From positions 1 through 45,373 of IMG/VR virus record IMGVR_UViG_3300043331_001319: 45,373 nt of DNA, one strand, 5' to 3'. This document shows positions 1-5,938 of this stretch, in pieces. The notes beneath the pieces were generated by a model. The model saw nothing but the letters and a program-made list of their open reading frames with translations. It had not been told where the DNA came from and did not search any database. The position numbers and the translations under genes were made by a program. The stretch is from a virus. Each line of letters starts with the position of its first letter. Positions within the stretch are counted from its first letter, which is position 1.

Positions 1-94
1 TCGGCGCCGGCGCGGGTGGGGGGTGGGGGGGTGGGGGGGGGCCGGGCCCCGGGGGGCGCCGGGGGGGCCTTCCTGGGGCCTCCCGCCGGCACCA

Positions 95-139
95 TGGGAT
101 GGATGGTAGGGGTCCTCATCGAGATTGCCTGGACGGGCC
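95..139 (-). repeat. Operon-boundary repeat, copy E
   Basis: On the minus strand this reads GGCCCGTCCAGG (139-128), about 20 variable bases, then CCTACCATCCATCCCAT. The 12-base box is identical to those at 3907-3918 and 39283-39294, and the spacing to the following pyrimidine-rich CCAC/CCAT tract is similar in all three (31-35 bases on the + strand). It lies just past the terminator of the last operon, as copies A and D also lie at the start of a new gene block. Confidence 0.6.
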
Positions 140-167
140 TCCTTTGGGCTCCGATTGTGAGGGGGGA

Positions 168-188
168 GAGGGGGCCGGGGGCCCCCTC
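168..188 (-). terminator. Strong hairpin after the last gene, probable terminator
   Basis: A perfect 9-bp stem (GAGGGGGCC pairing with GGCCCCCTC) around a 3-base loop lies 19 bases downstream of the stop codon of the 207-584 gene. There is no U tract, so it may act as a Rho-independent-like pause or as an RNA-stabilising hairpin. Position and stability are the evidence. Confidence 0.55.
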
Positions 189-206
189 CCGCCTCCCGCC
201 TACCGC

Positions 207-584
207 CTACTCGTCCTCCTCCTCCTCTCCGCTGTCCGGGGCTCTCTCCACACCGACCAGCATCTTCAGGCCGTGGAACGTCAGCTCCAGGCGCGGGTTC
301 GGATCCCACACCAGCCGCCGGCCGACCTGGTACTCCGACTCACCGATCACGGCACTCAGCCGGAGCAGCACCTCGGACGGCGTGAACGCCGCGTCGGTGC
401 ACGACTCGCAGTAGTACTGGCCGCAGGGCATCAGGCGCAGCTCCTCGACGGGCACGTACGTCCCGCAGCGTGCGCACGCCTCGCCGCTGCACTCCTCGCA
501 GAACAGAACCACCTCGGTCTCGGCGGCGGATCTGAACCCGACCGCGCTCCCGCACGTGTCGCAGTACACGCGCTCCCTCAGCAT
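207..584 (-). CDS. Small protein with four CxxC zinc knuckles
   Basis: A 125-residue protein with CDTC near the N-terminus, then CEEC, CARC and CESC, giving two likely treble-clef or zinc-ribbon sites in the first 70 residues. The second half is unannotated and ends in an acidic tail. No enzyme motif is visible; binding of DNA, RNA or a host protein is the usual role of such domains but is inference here. The ATG start is supported by GAGGAGG at ideal spacing. It is the last gene of the left block and is followed by a hairpin and a boundary repeat. Confidence 0.8.
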   Translation of the reverse strand: MLRERVYCDTCGSAVGFRSAAETEVVLFCEECSGEACARCGTYVPVEELRLMPCGQYYCESCTDAAFTPSEVLLRLSAVIGESEYQVGRRLVWDPNPRLELTFHGLKMLVGVERAPDSGEEEEDE

Positions 585-594
585 CGCTTCCTCC

Positions 595-873
595 TCAGAC
601 CTCGACCGCCTCGATCGTCACGGTGAACGCCGTCAGCGGTCGATTCGGCGCACCGTCCGGCCGCACTGGCCGGGTCGAGCTCACCTGCCGGTAGAACGCC
701 ATCGCATGCTTCGCGTCGGCGAACTGGATCGCTTCCCTGGGATCGCTCGTGACCACCACGTCACCGCGACCGTCGTGCAGGTTCGGGTCGTACCTCTTCA
801 CGTAGCCGGGCACGAACCGGCCGTGACCCACGAACCCCGCGGCGTCCAGCAGGTACAGCACGTACCTCTTCAC
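595..873 (-). CDS. Hypothetical small protein, GTG start
   Basis: A 92-residue protein beginning VKRYVLYLLDAAGF. The open frame continues upstream to 1002, but the GTG at 873 shares bases with the stop of the preceding gene (GTGA overlap), as for most neighbours, so the short form is chosen. The phrase TSDPREAIQFADAKHAMAFY resembles small phage proteins of the 'A..F.....A..F' type, and the N-terminus echoes the RYVL start of the gene at 1838-2122. No function recognised. Confidence 0.75.
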   Translation of the reverse strand: MKRYVLYLLDAAGFVGHGRFVPGYVKRYDPNLHDGRGDVVVTSDPREAIQFADAKHAMAFYRQVSSTRPVRPDGAPNRPLTAFTVTIEAVEV

Positions 874-1052
874 CGCGGCTCGACCTCCAGGCCGGCCACC
901 CGCTGGCCGGCCTCCGCGTTCATCTTCACGCACTCGTCCTGGACGACCGGATGCCAGATGCCTTTGATGGGAGTGAGGGGCACGTACTCGCGCCGCGCCC
1001 ACGCCCGGAACTCGTTCTCCTCTCTCGGTGTCAGCTCCTTGAACAGCTTCAC
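870..1052 (-). CDS. Hypothetical small protein (60 aa)
   Basis: A 60-residue, charged, probably helical protein beginning KLFKELTPREENEF. The GTG start overlaps the TAG stop of the upstream gene and its own stop overlaps the next GTG, so it is translationally coupled on both sides. A GGTGGAG stretch precedes the start. No domain recognised. Confidence 0.7.
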   Translation of the reverse strand: MKLFKELTPREENEFRAWARREYVPLTPIKGIWHPVVQDECVKMNAEAGQRVAGLEVEPR

Positions 1053-1258
1053 TACTCCACCTCCTTCGGGTGCCTCATGGCCTCCACCTCATCCCCACAC
1101 CGCCAGCACATCTCCTCACCTTCCTCCCACCACGCCAGCGTCCCGCCGCAGCCGGTGCAGGTCCCCGACTCGCTCAGCAGCTCCCGCATGGCGTCCATCT
1201 CGTCGATCCGCTTCTCTTCCAGCAGATCCCGCTCACCATCTGTCAGCTCCCTCGGCAT
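1052..1258 (-). CDS. Small zinc-ribbon protein
   Basis: A 68-residue protein. An acidic helical N-terminal half (LTDGERDLLEEKRIDEMD) is followed by a zinc ribbon with CTGC and CWRC separated by about 14 residues. ATG start with GGAGGAAGC upstream. It resembles the DksA/TraR-like and zinc-ribbon mini-proteins common in phages, but the DksA signature residues are not clear. Likely Zn-binding; partner unknown. Confidence 0.8.
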   Translation of the reverse strand: MPRELTDGERDLLEEKRIDEMDAMRELLSESGTCTGCGGTLAWWEEGEEMCWRCGDEVEAMRHPKEVE

Positions 1259-1267
1259 CGCTTCCTC

Positions 1268-1564
1268 CTACTCGTCGTCCAGGACGTCCATCACCTCGGA
1301 CCGCGCCCTGTCGACCGACTCTCTCGCATTCGCGAGATCGGTCAGCGCGTACCGCAGCAGAACCTCGGCACGCTCCAGGCGGGGTGAGGGATGGTTGAAC
1401 CACGAGGCCGCATCCGTCAGCGCGCTCTTCGCGGCCCGGCTCACCTCTCCCAGCTCGACGATCGCGTTCTCAAGGTCGGTCATGCAGTCGACCGCCTTCT
1501 CCAGCGCGCGTCCCGTCGACACCCGGTCCGCGTCCACGTGCACTCCGTCGCTTCCGTACGTCAC
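1268..1564 (-). CDS. Hypothetical helical protein
   Basis: A 98-residue protein, predicted mostly alpha-helical after residue 20, with heptad-like spacing (ALEKAVDCMTDLENAIVELG, then LLRYALTDLANARESVD). It may oligomerise. The start overlaps the stop of the upstream gene by 4 bases. No family recognised. Confidence 0.75.
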   Translation of the reverse strand: MTYGSDGVHVDADRVSTGRALEKAVDCMTDLENAIVELGEVSRAAKSALTDAASWFNHPSPRLERAEVLLRYALTDLANARESVDRARSEVMDVLDDE

Positions 1565-1824
1565 GTGTCACCTCCTCTCAGGCCCCGATCTCGACCGAAC
1601 TGCGCGTCGCGCAGCGCGACCACGAATCCTGCTCGGTTCGCATCCGCGGTCCGGGGCAGGAACCCGTCACCGACGTGCTGATACACGAGCACCGCGAGCA
1701 GCGCCGCCTGCGTTCCGCTCGTGCAGTCAGCGAGCAGCCGCAGCACCTCGTCGTGGCGGCCATCCAGCCACATCTGGGCCATGCCGGCCGCCGACAGATC
1801 GACCAACGCCTCGTTCTCGATCAT
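1561..1824 (-). CDS. Hypothetical protein (87 aa)
   Basis: An 87-residue protein with an ATG start preceded by GAGGAGGAGACG. The central part (LLADCTSGTQAALLAVLVYQHVGDGF) is hydrophobic but too mixed to call a membrane segment. It is coupled to the next gene by a 4-base overlap. No recognisable domain. Confidence 0.7.
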   Translation of the reverse strand: MIENEALVDLSAAGMAQMWLDGRHDEVLRLLADCTSGTQAALLAVLVYQHVGDGFLPRTADANRAGFVVALRDAQFGRDRGLRGGDT

Positions 1825-1837
1825 CTCGTCTCCTCCT

Positions 1838-2122
1838 CTACTCGTAGTGGGGGCGCTCCTCGGGGTACCATGCCGGCGCCGTCCCCCGGAACGCTCGGCA
1901 CTCCACTCGACCTCCGTCGTACAGCACGGAGCTCACCTGTCTCCGCCCCCTCTGCAGGTGCCGGAGGAGGCGCGTCGCTCGGAACGCCAGCCGGTGCGCG
2001 CGCTCCGCGTTCTTCTCGACTCTCAGCACCCGGATCAACCGGCCGCTGTCGTACCACCACCCACCCTCTTCGGGACCGCCGTACTCGCGGTCCACCTCGT
2101 AGAACCCGAGCACGTACCTCAT
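1838..2122 (-). CDS. Hypothetical small protein beginning MRYVLGFYEV
   Basis: A 94-residue protein. The frame is open further upstream, but ATG 2122 has GAGAGGAGG at good spacing and a 4-base overlap with the stop of the upstream gene, so it is chosen. An aromatic, Gly-rich N-terminal third is followed by a basic helix (NAERAHRLAFRATRLLRHLQ). The N-terminus recalls the 595-873 product. No function recognised. Confidence 0.75.
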   Translation of the reverse strand: MRYVLGFYEVDREYGGPEEGGWWYDSGRLIRVLRVEKNAERAHRLAFRATRLLRHLQRGRRQVSSVLYDGGRVECRAFRGTAPAWYPEERPHYE

Positions 2123-2322
2123 GCCAGCCTCCTCTCGTCCTCCACTACGAGCGCGGGCATCCGGCGACCGGCGGCCTCTCTCCGCGCTCTCTCCTCGACC
2201 GCCCACTCCCAGCACGCCGGGCACAGCGCGTACCGGAACGGATCTCCCTTCGACGTGAACACGACCGGCTCCTTCGTCCGCCTGCAACACCGGTCGCAGA
2301 AGCAGCCGCGCTCGGCCTTCAC
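2119..2322 (-). CDS. Small zinc-ribbon protein, GTG start
   Basis: A 67-residue protein starting VKAERGCFCDRCCRRTKEP. CFCDRCC and CPAC, separated by about 22 residues, form a probable zinc ribbon, followed by a basic/acidic helix. GTG 2322 overlaps the stop of the preceding gene (GTGA); the upstream extension to 2487 is low-complexity and is rejected. Likely a nucleic-acid- or protein-binding accessory protein. Confidence 0.8.
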   Translation of the reverse strand: MKAERGCFCDRCCRRTKEPVVFTSKGDPFRYALCPACWEWAVEERARREAAGRRMPALVVEDERRLA

Positions 2323-2576
2323 GCCACACCCTTCAGCCGACCCTGCACGGTCGCCTTCCCGTCGGGTCCCCAGCAGCGGCGCTCCAGCAGGGCCTGCACC
2401 GCCTTCGACTTCCCGTACGCAGCCCCCAGCTCGGACCGCGCTTCCTCCACCAGCGCGAGCGTGTTGAACTCGCGTCTCTCCGACCACTCTTTCTGCGCGG
2501 CCTCCAGGACATCCACCGCGCGCCTCGCATCGGCGAGCGCATCGCCCACGACTCGATTCACCTGCTTCGCAGTCAT
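2319..2576 (-). CDS. Hypothetical helical protein
   Basis: An 85-residue protein, MTAKQVNRVVGDALADAR at the start, predicted helical throughout. ATG 2576 has GGAGGAACC upstream and overlaps the upstream stop by 4 bases, preferred over ATG 2588 or the first ATG at 2606. No domain recognised. Confidence 0.7.
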   Translation of the reverse strand: MTAKQVNRVVGDALADARRAVDVLEAAQKEWSERREFNTLALVEEARSELGAAYGKSKAVQALLERRCWGPDGKATVQGRLKGVA

Positions 2577-2782
2577 CGGTTCCTCCATGCGTCCAGGGAC
2601 CAGCACTCCGCGAGCCGACGTTCCTGCTCGCGCCTCACCTCACGTTGCACCTTCTCGATCTGGTCACCGTCCCACCCCTCGACCGCGGCCATGCGAGCGA
2701 TCCGCACTCGCACTCGCCTGTCGTCACCGCCCTCGTCATCGATGATCCCGCGGGCGGTCTTCACCGGATCGAACCTCGTCAT
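2573..2782 (-). CDS. Hypothetical small charged protein
   Basis: A 69-residue, highly charged protein (DPVKTARGIIDDEGGDDRRVRV, then an amphipathic Arg/Glu-rich helix). ATG with GAGGAGGTGACGCG upstream; the Shine-Dalgarno lies inside the end of the preceding gene, which it overlaps by 4 bases. No function recognised. Confidence 0.7.
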   Translation of the reverse strand: MTRFDPVKTARGIIDDEGGDDRRVRVRIARMAAVEGWDGDQIEKVQREVRREQERRLAECWSLDAWRNR

Positions 2783-2928
2783 CGCGTCACCTCCTCGACC
2801 CAGCAGACCCAGCCGTCGGCCCGCAACTCACGGACCCTCTCCATCACCTCCACGTACGTTCCCAGGTGCACCAGCCGGTGGCGCTCACCCCGCCACAGGT
2901 ACACGACGTCGAACCGTCGACTCGTCAT
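2779..2928 (-). CDS. Very small protein (49 aa) between two coupled genes
   Basis: This 49-codon frame begins MTSRRFDVVYLWRGERHR and ends WVCWVEEVTR. It has a GGGAGGG Shine-Dalgarno and overlaps both neighbours by 4 bases (ATGA at each end), the same arrangement as the surrounding genes, and it exactly fills the gap between them. It is rich in Trp and Arg. No family recognised; the coupling is the main evidence that it is real. Confidence 0.7.
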   Translation of the reverse strand: MTSRRFDVVYLWRGERHRLVHLGTYVEVMERVRELRADGWVCWVEEVTR

Positions 2929-3131
2929 CTCGGATCCCTCCCCTCCATCAGTCGGCGCAGGTTCACATCCTTCTCGGCGAGCTCGCGCTCTTCGCGCTCC
3001 TGCTCGACGCCCTCGACCAGACAGCCGGCGTGCATCACTCCGTCGGGCAGGTCATAGAACGGCCACGCCTCGACTCGCACGCGCTCGTTCTCCCACACCA
3101 CCTTCCCGCACCACATGCACCGCTCGGTCAT
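2925..3131 (-). CDS. Small zinc-binding protein (CxxC...HxxC)
   Basis: A 68-residue protein, MTERCMWCGKVVWEN at the start, with CMWC and, about 28 residues on, HAGC: a CCHC-type zinc site. The C-terminal third is a charged helix. The same CxxC...LHxGC layout occurs in the 38357-38689 product, so the two may be distant paralogues. ATG 3131 is preceded by GGAGGAGCG; the longer open frame to 3329 is low-complexity and crosses a large inverted repeat, so it is rejected. Confidence 0.8.
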   Translation of the reverse strand: MTERCMWCGKVVWENERVRVEAWPFYDLPDGVMHAGCLVEGVEQEREERELAEKDVNLRRLMEGRDPR

Positions 3132-3155
3132 CGCTCCTCCGTCGCGTGGAGAGGT

Positions 3156-3229
3156 GGAAGGTCGGCCTTCGTCCGCGGCTCTCGCCGGCCGCCCGGGTCC
3201 ACAGCCCGTGGGCGGTTCACCGACCTTCC
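3156..3229 (-). promoter_or_regulatory. Nested inverted repeat in the 3132-3234 gap
   Basis: Two perfect 10-base arms, GGAAGGTCGG (minus strand 3229-3220) and CCGACCTTCC (3165-3156), enclose 54 bases that themselves contain a GC-rich stem CCGCCC[AC]GGG/CCCGGGCGG with a 7-base loop. The structure sits in the only gap of about 100 bases inside the left operon, just upstream of the Shine-Dalgarno of the 2925-3131 gene. It could be a processing site, an attenuator or a small structured RNA. Which is unknown. Confidence 0.55.
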
Positions 3230-3234
3230 GATCC

Positions 3235-3564
3235 TCAGCCAACCGACCGCTCCTGCTCCTCGGTCTTGCACCGGTCGCAGATCCCATCCTCACCCTCGCC
3301 CTCCCGCATCTCCTCCTCACACCACTCACACTCCTGCGGGCCGAACCACCGGATCACGTCGTCCAGGTTCGTCGACCGATCCAGCCACCCGTGGTCGCTC
3401 GTCGTGCTGCACACGATGTGCGCGAGCACCTGCCGCTCGACCTGGTCCTCGTGCTCGGTCCCTCGGACGGCCTGCCGGATCGACTCGACCGCCTCCAGGA
3501 TCGCTTCCTGCGCGTCGACGATGATGTCGGCACGCTCCTCGTTCGACATCTCCAGTCCCCGCAT
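3235..3564 (-). CDS. Zinc-ribbon protein, first gene of the left block
   Basis: A 109-residue protein. Residues 1-50 are helical and acidic (MSNEERADIIVDAQEAILEAVESI); the C-terminal third has CEWC and CDRC separated by about 14 residues, a zinc ribbon. ATG 3564 has GGGAGG at 7-8 bases; the internal ATG 3549 lacks a comparable site. It follows a good promoter at 3631-3659, so it is probably the first gene of its transcript. Confidence 0.8.
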   Translation of the reverse strand: MRGLEMSNEERADIIVDAQEAILEAVESIRQAVRGTEHEDQVERQVLAHIVCSTTSDHGWLDRSTNLDDVIRWFGPQECEWCEEEMREGEGEDGICDRCKTEEQERSVG

Positions 3565-3630
3565 CGGGTGCCTCCCGGGGTCAGGGTGAAAGGGAGGAGG
3601 GAACCGTTCCCCCTTCCCAACTACACCTCC

Positions 3631-3659
3631 ATCCTAGCATGGTGATAATGGGATGTAAA
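3631..3659 (-). promoter_or_regulatory. Sigma70-type promoter for the left gene block
   Basis: On the minus strand TTTACA (3659-3654), a 17-base spacer and TAGGAT (3636-3631) match the -35/-10 layout closely. The predicted start is near 3624, giving a leader of about 60 bases that contains the Shine-Dalgarno of the 3235-3564 gene. It is the best promoter match I found in the window. Two operator-like repeats lie directly upstream. Confidence 0.7.
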
Positions 3660-3669
3660 GGCGGCCTAT

Positions 3670-3692
3670 GACTTTGTGGGATAAGCGTTTAG
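3670..3692 (-). repeat. Operator-like repeat 1 (TTATCCCACAAAG)
   Basis: The minus strand reads CCTAAACGCTTATCCCACAA and on to AAG. It matches the copy at 3731-3753 at all but one or two positions, 61 bases apart, i.e. close to six helical turns. It lies just upstream of the -35 box at 3654-3659. Likely a binding site for a phage or host regulator; the protein is unknown. Confidence 0.6.
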
Positions 3693-3730
3693 GCGGGCTC
3701 TCCACCAGCCTCTCCCGCTCCTCTACGTAA

Positions 3731-3753
3731 GTCTTTGTGGGATAATCGTTTAG
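3731..3753 (-). repeat. Operator-like repeat 2 (TTATCCCACAAAG)
   Basis: Second copy of the 3670-3692 motif, same orientation, with A instead of C in CCTAAACG(A/C)TTATCC. The flanking bases differ, so the conserved block is the likely recognition unit rather than a recent duplication. Confidence 0.6.
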
Positions 3754-3859
3754 GGGGTCTCCCGGCGGTCCTCTTCTTCTCGCCGGCCGGAAAAGATTTT
3801 TTGAGTACATTTGAATACCGCCTGGGGAGGTCCTACCGAATGGATACGTTTGACCCGGC

Positions 3860-3920
3860 GGGCCCGGCGTGGGTGGTGGTGGGATGGGATGGTGGGAAGG
3901 AATGCTCCTGGACGGGCCTA
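3860..3920 (-). repeat. Operon-boundary repeat, copy D
   Basis: The minus strand reads GGCCCGTCCAGG (3918-3907), then a pyrimidine-rich CATCCCATCCCACCACCACCC tract (abbreviated: repeated ATCCC and CCACC units) ending near 3871. The box is identical to copies A and E, and the tract closely matches copy A (CATCCCACTACCACCC). It lies upstream of the left-block promoter. Confidence 0.6.
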
Positions 3921-4008
3921 GGGTGCGCCTGGGGGCTCACAGGGCCTCTCCAGGGTATAGGTGGATGGATCTCGTCCCGTTGTGCCTTTTCTCTTGATTA
4001 GATACCCT

Positions 4009-4051
4009 TGGATACCTTGTGGTGGGCTAGGTAGATATGGATACCTTTGTG
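4009..4051 (-). repeat. GGATACCTT(T)GTG direct repeats
   Basis: GGATACCTTGTGG (4010-4022) and GGATACCTTTGTG (4039-4051) lie about 30 bases apart on the + strand, around the end of the 4027-4404 gene. A related GGATACGTTTGAC is at 3842-3854. These share the GGATA core with the two longer repeats at 3676 and 3737. They may be weaker sites for the same regulator. Confidence 0.45.
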
Positions 4052-4404
4052 TCCTCGACAAGGAAGGTTGTGTCGGCTCCACCGATATGGTTGTACTGCT
4101 CGGGCGGGTCGGCCACACGTTTGGTTGTTACGACCACGGGCTCCTCGTGCCTCCAGCAGCGCCGACAGGGACGGGCGAACAGCTGCGCATACCGAGCGGG
4201 CAGAGCGGTCGCCTCGTCGAAGAACCGCTTCCGGTCGGGGTCGTAGTCACGGACCGTATAGCCGCAGGTGGTGGTGATGCGGTAGATCCCGTTCACGGCC
4301 TCCAGCCTCCGACCCTCGTGGAACGTCTGGTCGTCGGCCCGGAACCGGGAGTGCTTCAGGTACACGAGCTCGTGCTCGTCGAGCAGGGATCTTGACGCAG
4401 CCAC
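4027..4404 (-). CDS. Hypothetical protein with CxxC pair, possibly leaderless
   Basis: A 125-residue protein from the GTG at 4404 (VAASRSLLDEHELVYLKHS). The frame is open back to 4488, but the upstream part has no Shine-Dalgarno and is Pro/Arg-rich. GTG 4404 has no ribosome site either, but lies 7 bases after TAGAAT (4416-4411), the spacing expected for a leaderless mRNA. The middle is beta-rich and charged, with CRRC followed by WRHEEPVVV. No family recognised. The last codons run into the GGATA repeat region. Confidence 0.65.
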   Translation of the reverse strand: MAASRSLLDEHELVYLKHSRFRADDQTFHEGRRLEAVNGIYRITTTCGYTVRDYDPDRKRFFDEATALPARYAQLFARPCRRCWRHEEPVVVTTKRVADPPEQYNHIGGADTTFLVEDTKVSIST

Positions 4405-4410
4405 GGCGGC

Positions 4411-4416
4411 GATTCT
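4411..4416 (-). promoter_or_regulatory. Possible -10 box for a leaderless gene
   Basis: TAGAAT (TANNNT class) ends 7 bases before the GTG at 4404, so transcription would begin at or next to the start codon. No convincing -35 box is seen 17-18 bases upstream, which is common for such promoters in some high-GC bacteria. Tentative. Confidence 0.35.
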
Positions 4417-4509
4417 ATCTTGCCCGCGAACAGGAGGCCAGGACCTCGTCGGCTTCCTCGTTTCCTCCGGGGCCGGGCAGCTCACCACTGCTCGGCCCTC
4501 TTTCTTTCG

Positions 4510-5253
4510 CTACCCGGACTGGATCTCCATCCGACCACCGAGCGATCGTCTCGGTGCGTGCATCCGCTGCACGCTGAAGTCGACGATGATCCGCACCCCC
4601 TCGGGCGGCGTCGACGTGATCTCGACCGGGACCTTGATCTCGATCGTCGACGTCAGGTCGCTGACCCACGACAGCACGTAGACGACGTGCACCTCGTCCT
4701 GCTGCTCGGGCTCGGGCTCGAACCCGACCTCGCCCTGCAGCACGCGGTGGCCGTCCTCGTCGTGCACCAGCCGCGCGTAGTCGGACCCGAACTTCTCCGA
4801 CCAGTACTTCACCGTCCCGTCGGCGTTGAACGTGTTCGGCTTACGCTGCCGGAGCGCGATCCTGGCCTCGACGACGGCGGGCAGCCGCAGATCGAAGCCC
4901 GCCAGACGCACCGACTCGCGCGCCTTCTCACGCTCGACGGGATCCGGATGCGGGCTCGACGTCACCTGCAACAGCAGGTCGTGCCGACCCACGGACAGCG
5001 GCAACGGCTCCACGTACCCGTTGTTGGCCGCTCGGCCGTTCAGCGTCACGATCTCGATCGGACTGGCCGCCTGCGCCGGCATCGGCGAGGCGGGAACCGC
5101 GGGCGGCTGCACGACAACCACGGGCGGCGGTTGCGGAGCGGGTTCGTGCTTCAGCTCCACTGACGCTGACGGACGCCCCTCCTTCTTGCGTGCGAACAGG
5201 TACACGGCGCCACCGACGACGGCGGCAGCCAGGCCGATCCACAGCAACTCCAT
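4510..5253 (-). CDS. Membrane-anchored protein with Pro-rich linker
   Basis: A 247-residue protein. Residues 3-20 form a transmembrane anchor (LLWIGLAAAVVGGAVYLF) followed by the positive stop RKK; a Pro/Ala/Val-rich linker spans about residues 35-65; the rest is a soluble, beta-rich domain with no recognised family. The topology suggests a signal-anchored exported domain. It follows the lytic transglycosylase and another membrane protein, so a role in lysis or in the cell envelope is plausible but unproven. Confidence 0.75.
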   Translation of the reverse strand: MELLWIGLAAAVVGGAVYLFARKKEGRPSASVELKHEPAPQPPPVVVVQPPAVPASPMPAQAASPIEIVTLNGRAANNGYVEPLPLSVGRHDLLLQVTSSPHPDPVEREKARESVRLAGFDLRLPAVVEARIALRQRKPNTFNADGTVKYWSEKFGSDYARLVHDEDGHRVLQGEVGFEPEPEQQDEVHVVYVLSWVSDLTSTIEIKVPVEITSTPPEGVRIIVDFSVQRMHAPRRSLGGRMEIQSG

Positions 5254-5263
5254 CCCTGCCTCC

Positions 5264-5938
5264 TCAGAAGACGATCTTGGCTACGACACATCCGCCCCCG
5301 GCGATCCCCGCGACACCGGCGGGCGGTACCGGCAGCGGGTCATCTCCAGCCTGCTCGACAATCTTCGCCACACCGTACCCGGCACCGGCCACGATCGCAC
5401 AGTGGGCGGCGTCCTTCAGTGGATTGAACAGCTTCAGGTCGCGCGCACCGTGGGCGTCGGCGCTGTTTCCGCGACCCCAGACCGAGCACGGGTGCTTGCA
5501 GTCCCCGAAGTCGACCACCTCGTACACGGAATCCGAGCGCACAACACCGACCTTGACTCCACGCTCCTTCTCTGTCTGCACGTTGAACGGCGGATAGAGC
5601 GGCGACGCCTGCCTCGCCCCGAAGCCGCCCGAATCACCGGACTCCGGGACACTCATCAGCGCCGCCGCATATTCGATGGCATACCTCTCGATGGCGGGGT
5701 CCCGAGCCTCCCCACGACCGGTCACGACCTCGTTCCGCTGAGTCAACAGCTGCGACCTCGGACGACGGTCGTGACGGGCGAGCTCGATCACCTCTTCTTC
5801 GGGTACTCCGTGCACGACTTGGCCGTTGCTCTCACGGTCATCCCAGCACGACTTGACCTGCAGCACGACACCCGCCACGAGCAGAGCCAGTGCTGCTCCG
5901 ACAGCCAGCAGGCCCACGGTCCTCAGCTTCGAGCTCAT
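5264..5938 (-). CDS. Membrane-anchored hypothetical protein of the lysis block
   Basis: A 224-residue protein from ATG 5938, which overlaps the stop of the transglycosylase gene by 4 bases. Residues 6-26 form a hydrophobic segment (VGLLAVGAALALLVAGVVLQ) acting as anchor or signal peptide, followed by a charged region and, at the C-terminus, a Gly/Ala/Val-rich hydrophobic stretch. It has Cys pairs (CKHPC) that could form disulphides outside the membrane. The upstream extension to 6169 is rejected as a shadow of the transglycosylase. Confidence 0.75.
   Translation of the reverse strand: MSSKLRTVGLLAVGAALALLVAGVVLQVKSCWDDRESNGQVVHGVPEEEVIELARHDRRPRSQLLTQRNEVVTGRGEARDPAIERYAIEYAAALMSVPESGDSGGFGARQASPLYPPFNVQTEKERGVKVGVVRSDSVYEVVDFGDCKHPCSVWGRGNSADAHGARDLKLFNPLKDAAHCAIVAGAGYGVAKIVEQAGDDPLPVPPAGVAGIAGGGCVVAKIVF

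Larger units (their letters stand above)
1..206. other. G-rich non-coding left end
   Basis: No gene is supported here. The first 70 bases are almost pure G runs on the + strand (C on the coding strand) broken by single T or CC/GGCC steps, which could form G-quadruplexes or be an assembly-edge artefact. A terminator-like hairpin (168-188) and one copy of the operon-boundary repeat (95-139) follow. The last minus-strand gene ends at 207, so any further gene in the same direction begins left of the window. Confidence 0.7.
3565..4026. other. Regulatory intergenic gap
   Basis: This gene-free stretch of 462 bases separates the lysis block from the left block of small genes. It holds a sigma70-like promoter (3631-3659), two near-identical 20-odd-base repeats (3670-3692 and 3731-3753), further GGATA-containing motifs (3842, 4009, just beyond at 4039), copy D of the operon-boundary repeat (3860-3920), and an AT-rich patch with AAAAGATTTTTT (3790-3801). 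Short frames on either strand here are not supported. Confidence 0.7.

Noticed and set aside
3790-3801. AAAAGATTTTTT after CCGGCCGG as a + strand terminator
   Set aside because: There is no + strand gene upstream to terminate; on the minus strand the order of hairpin and U tract is wrong.
3735-4001. + strand frame of 88 codons in the regulatory gap
   Set aside because: No ribosome site, runs against all other genes and across repeats D and GGATA; composition reflects G-rich tracts.
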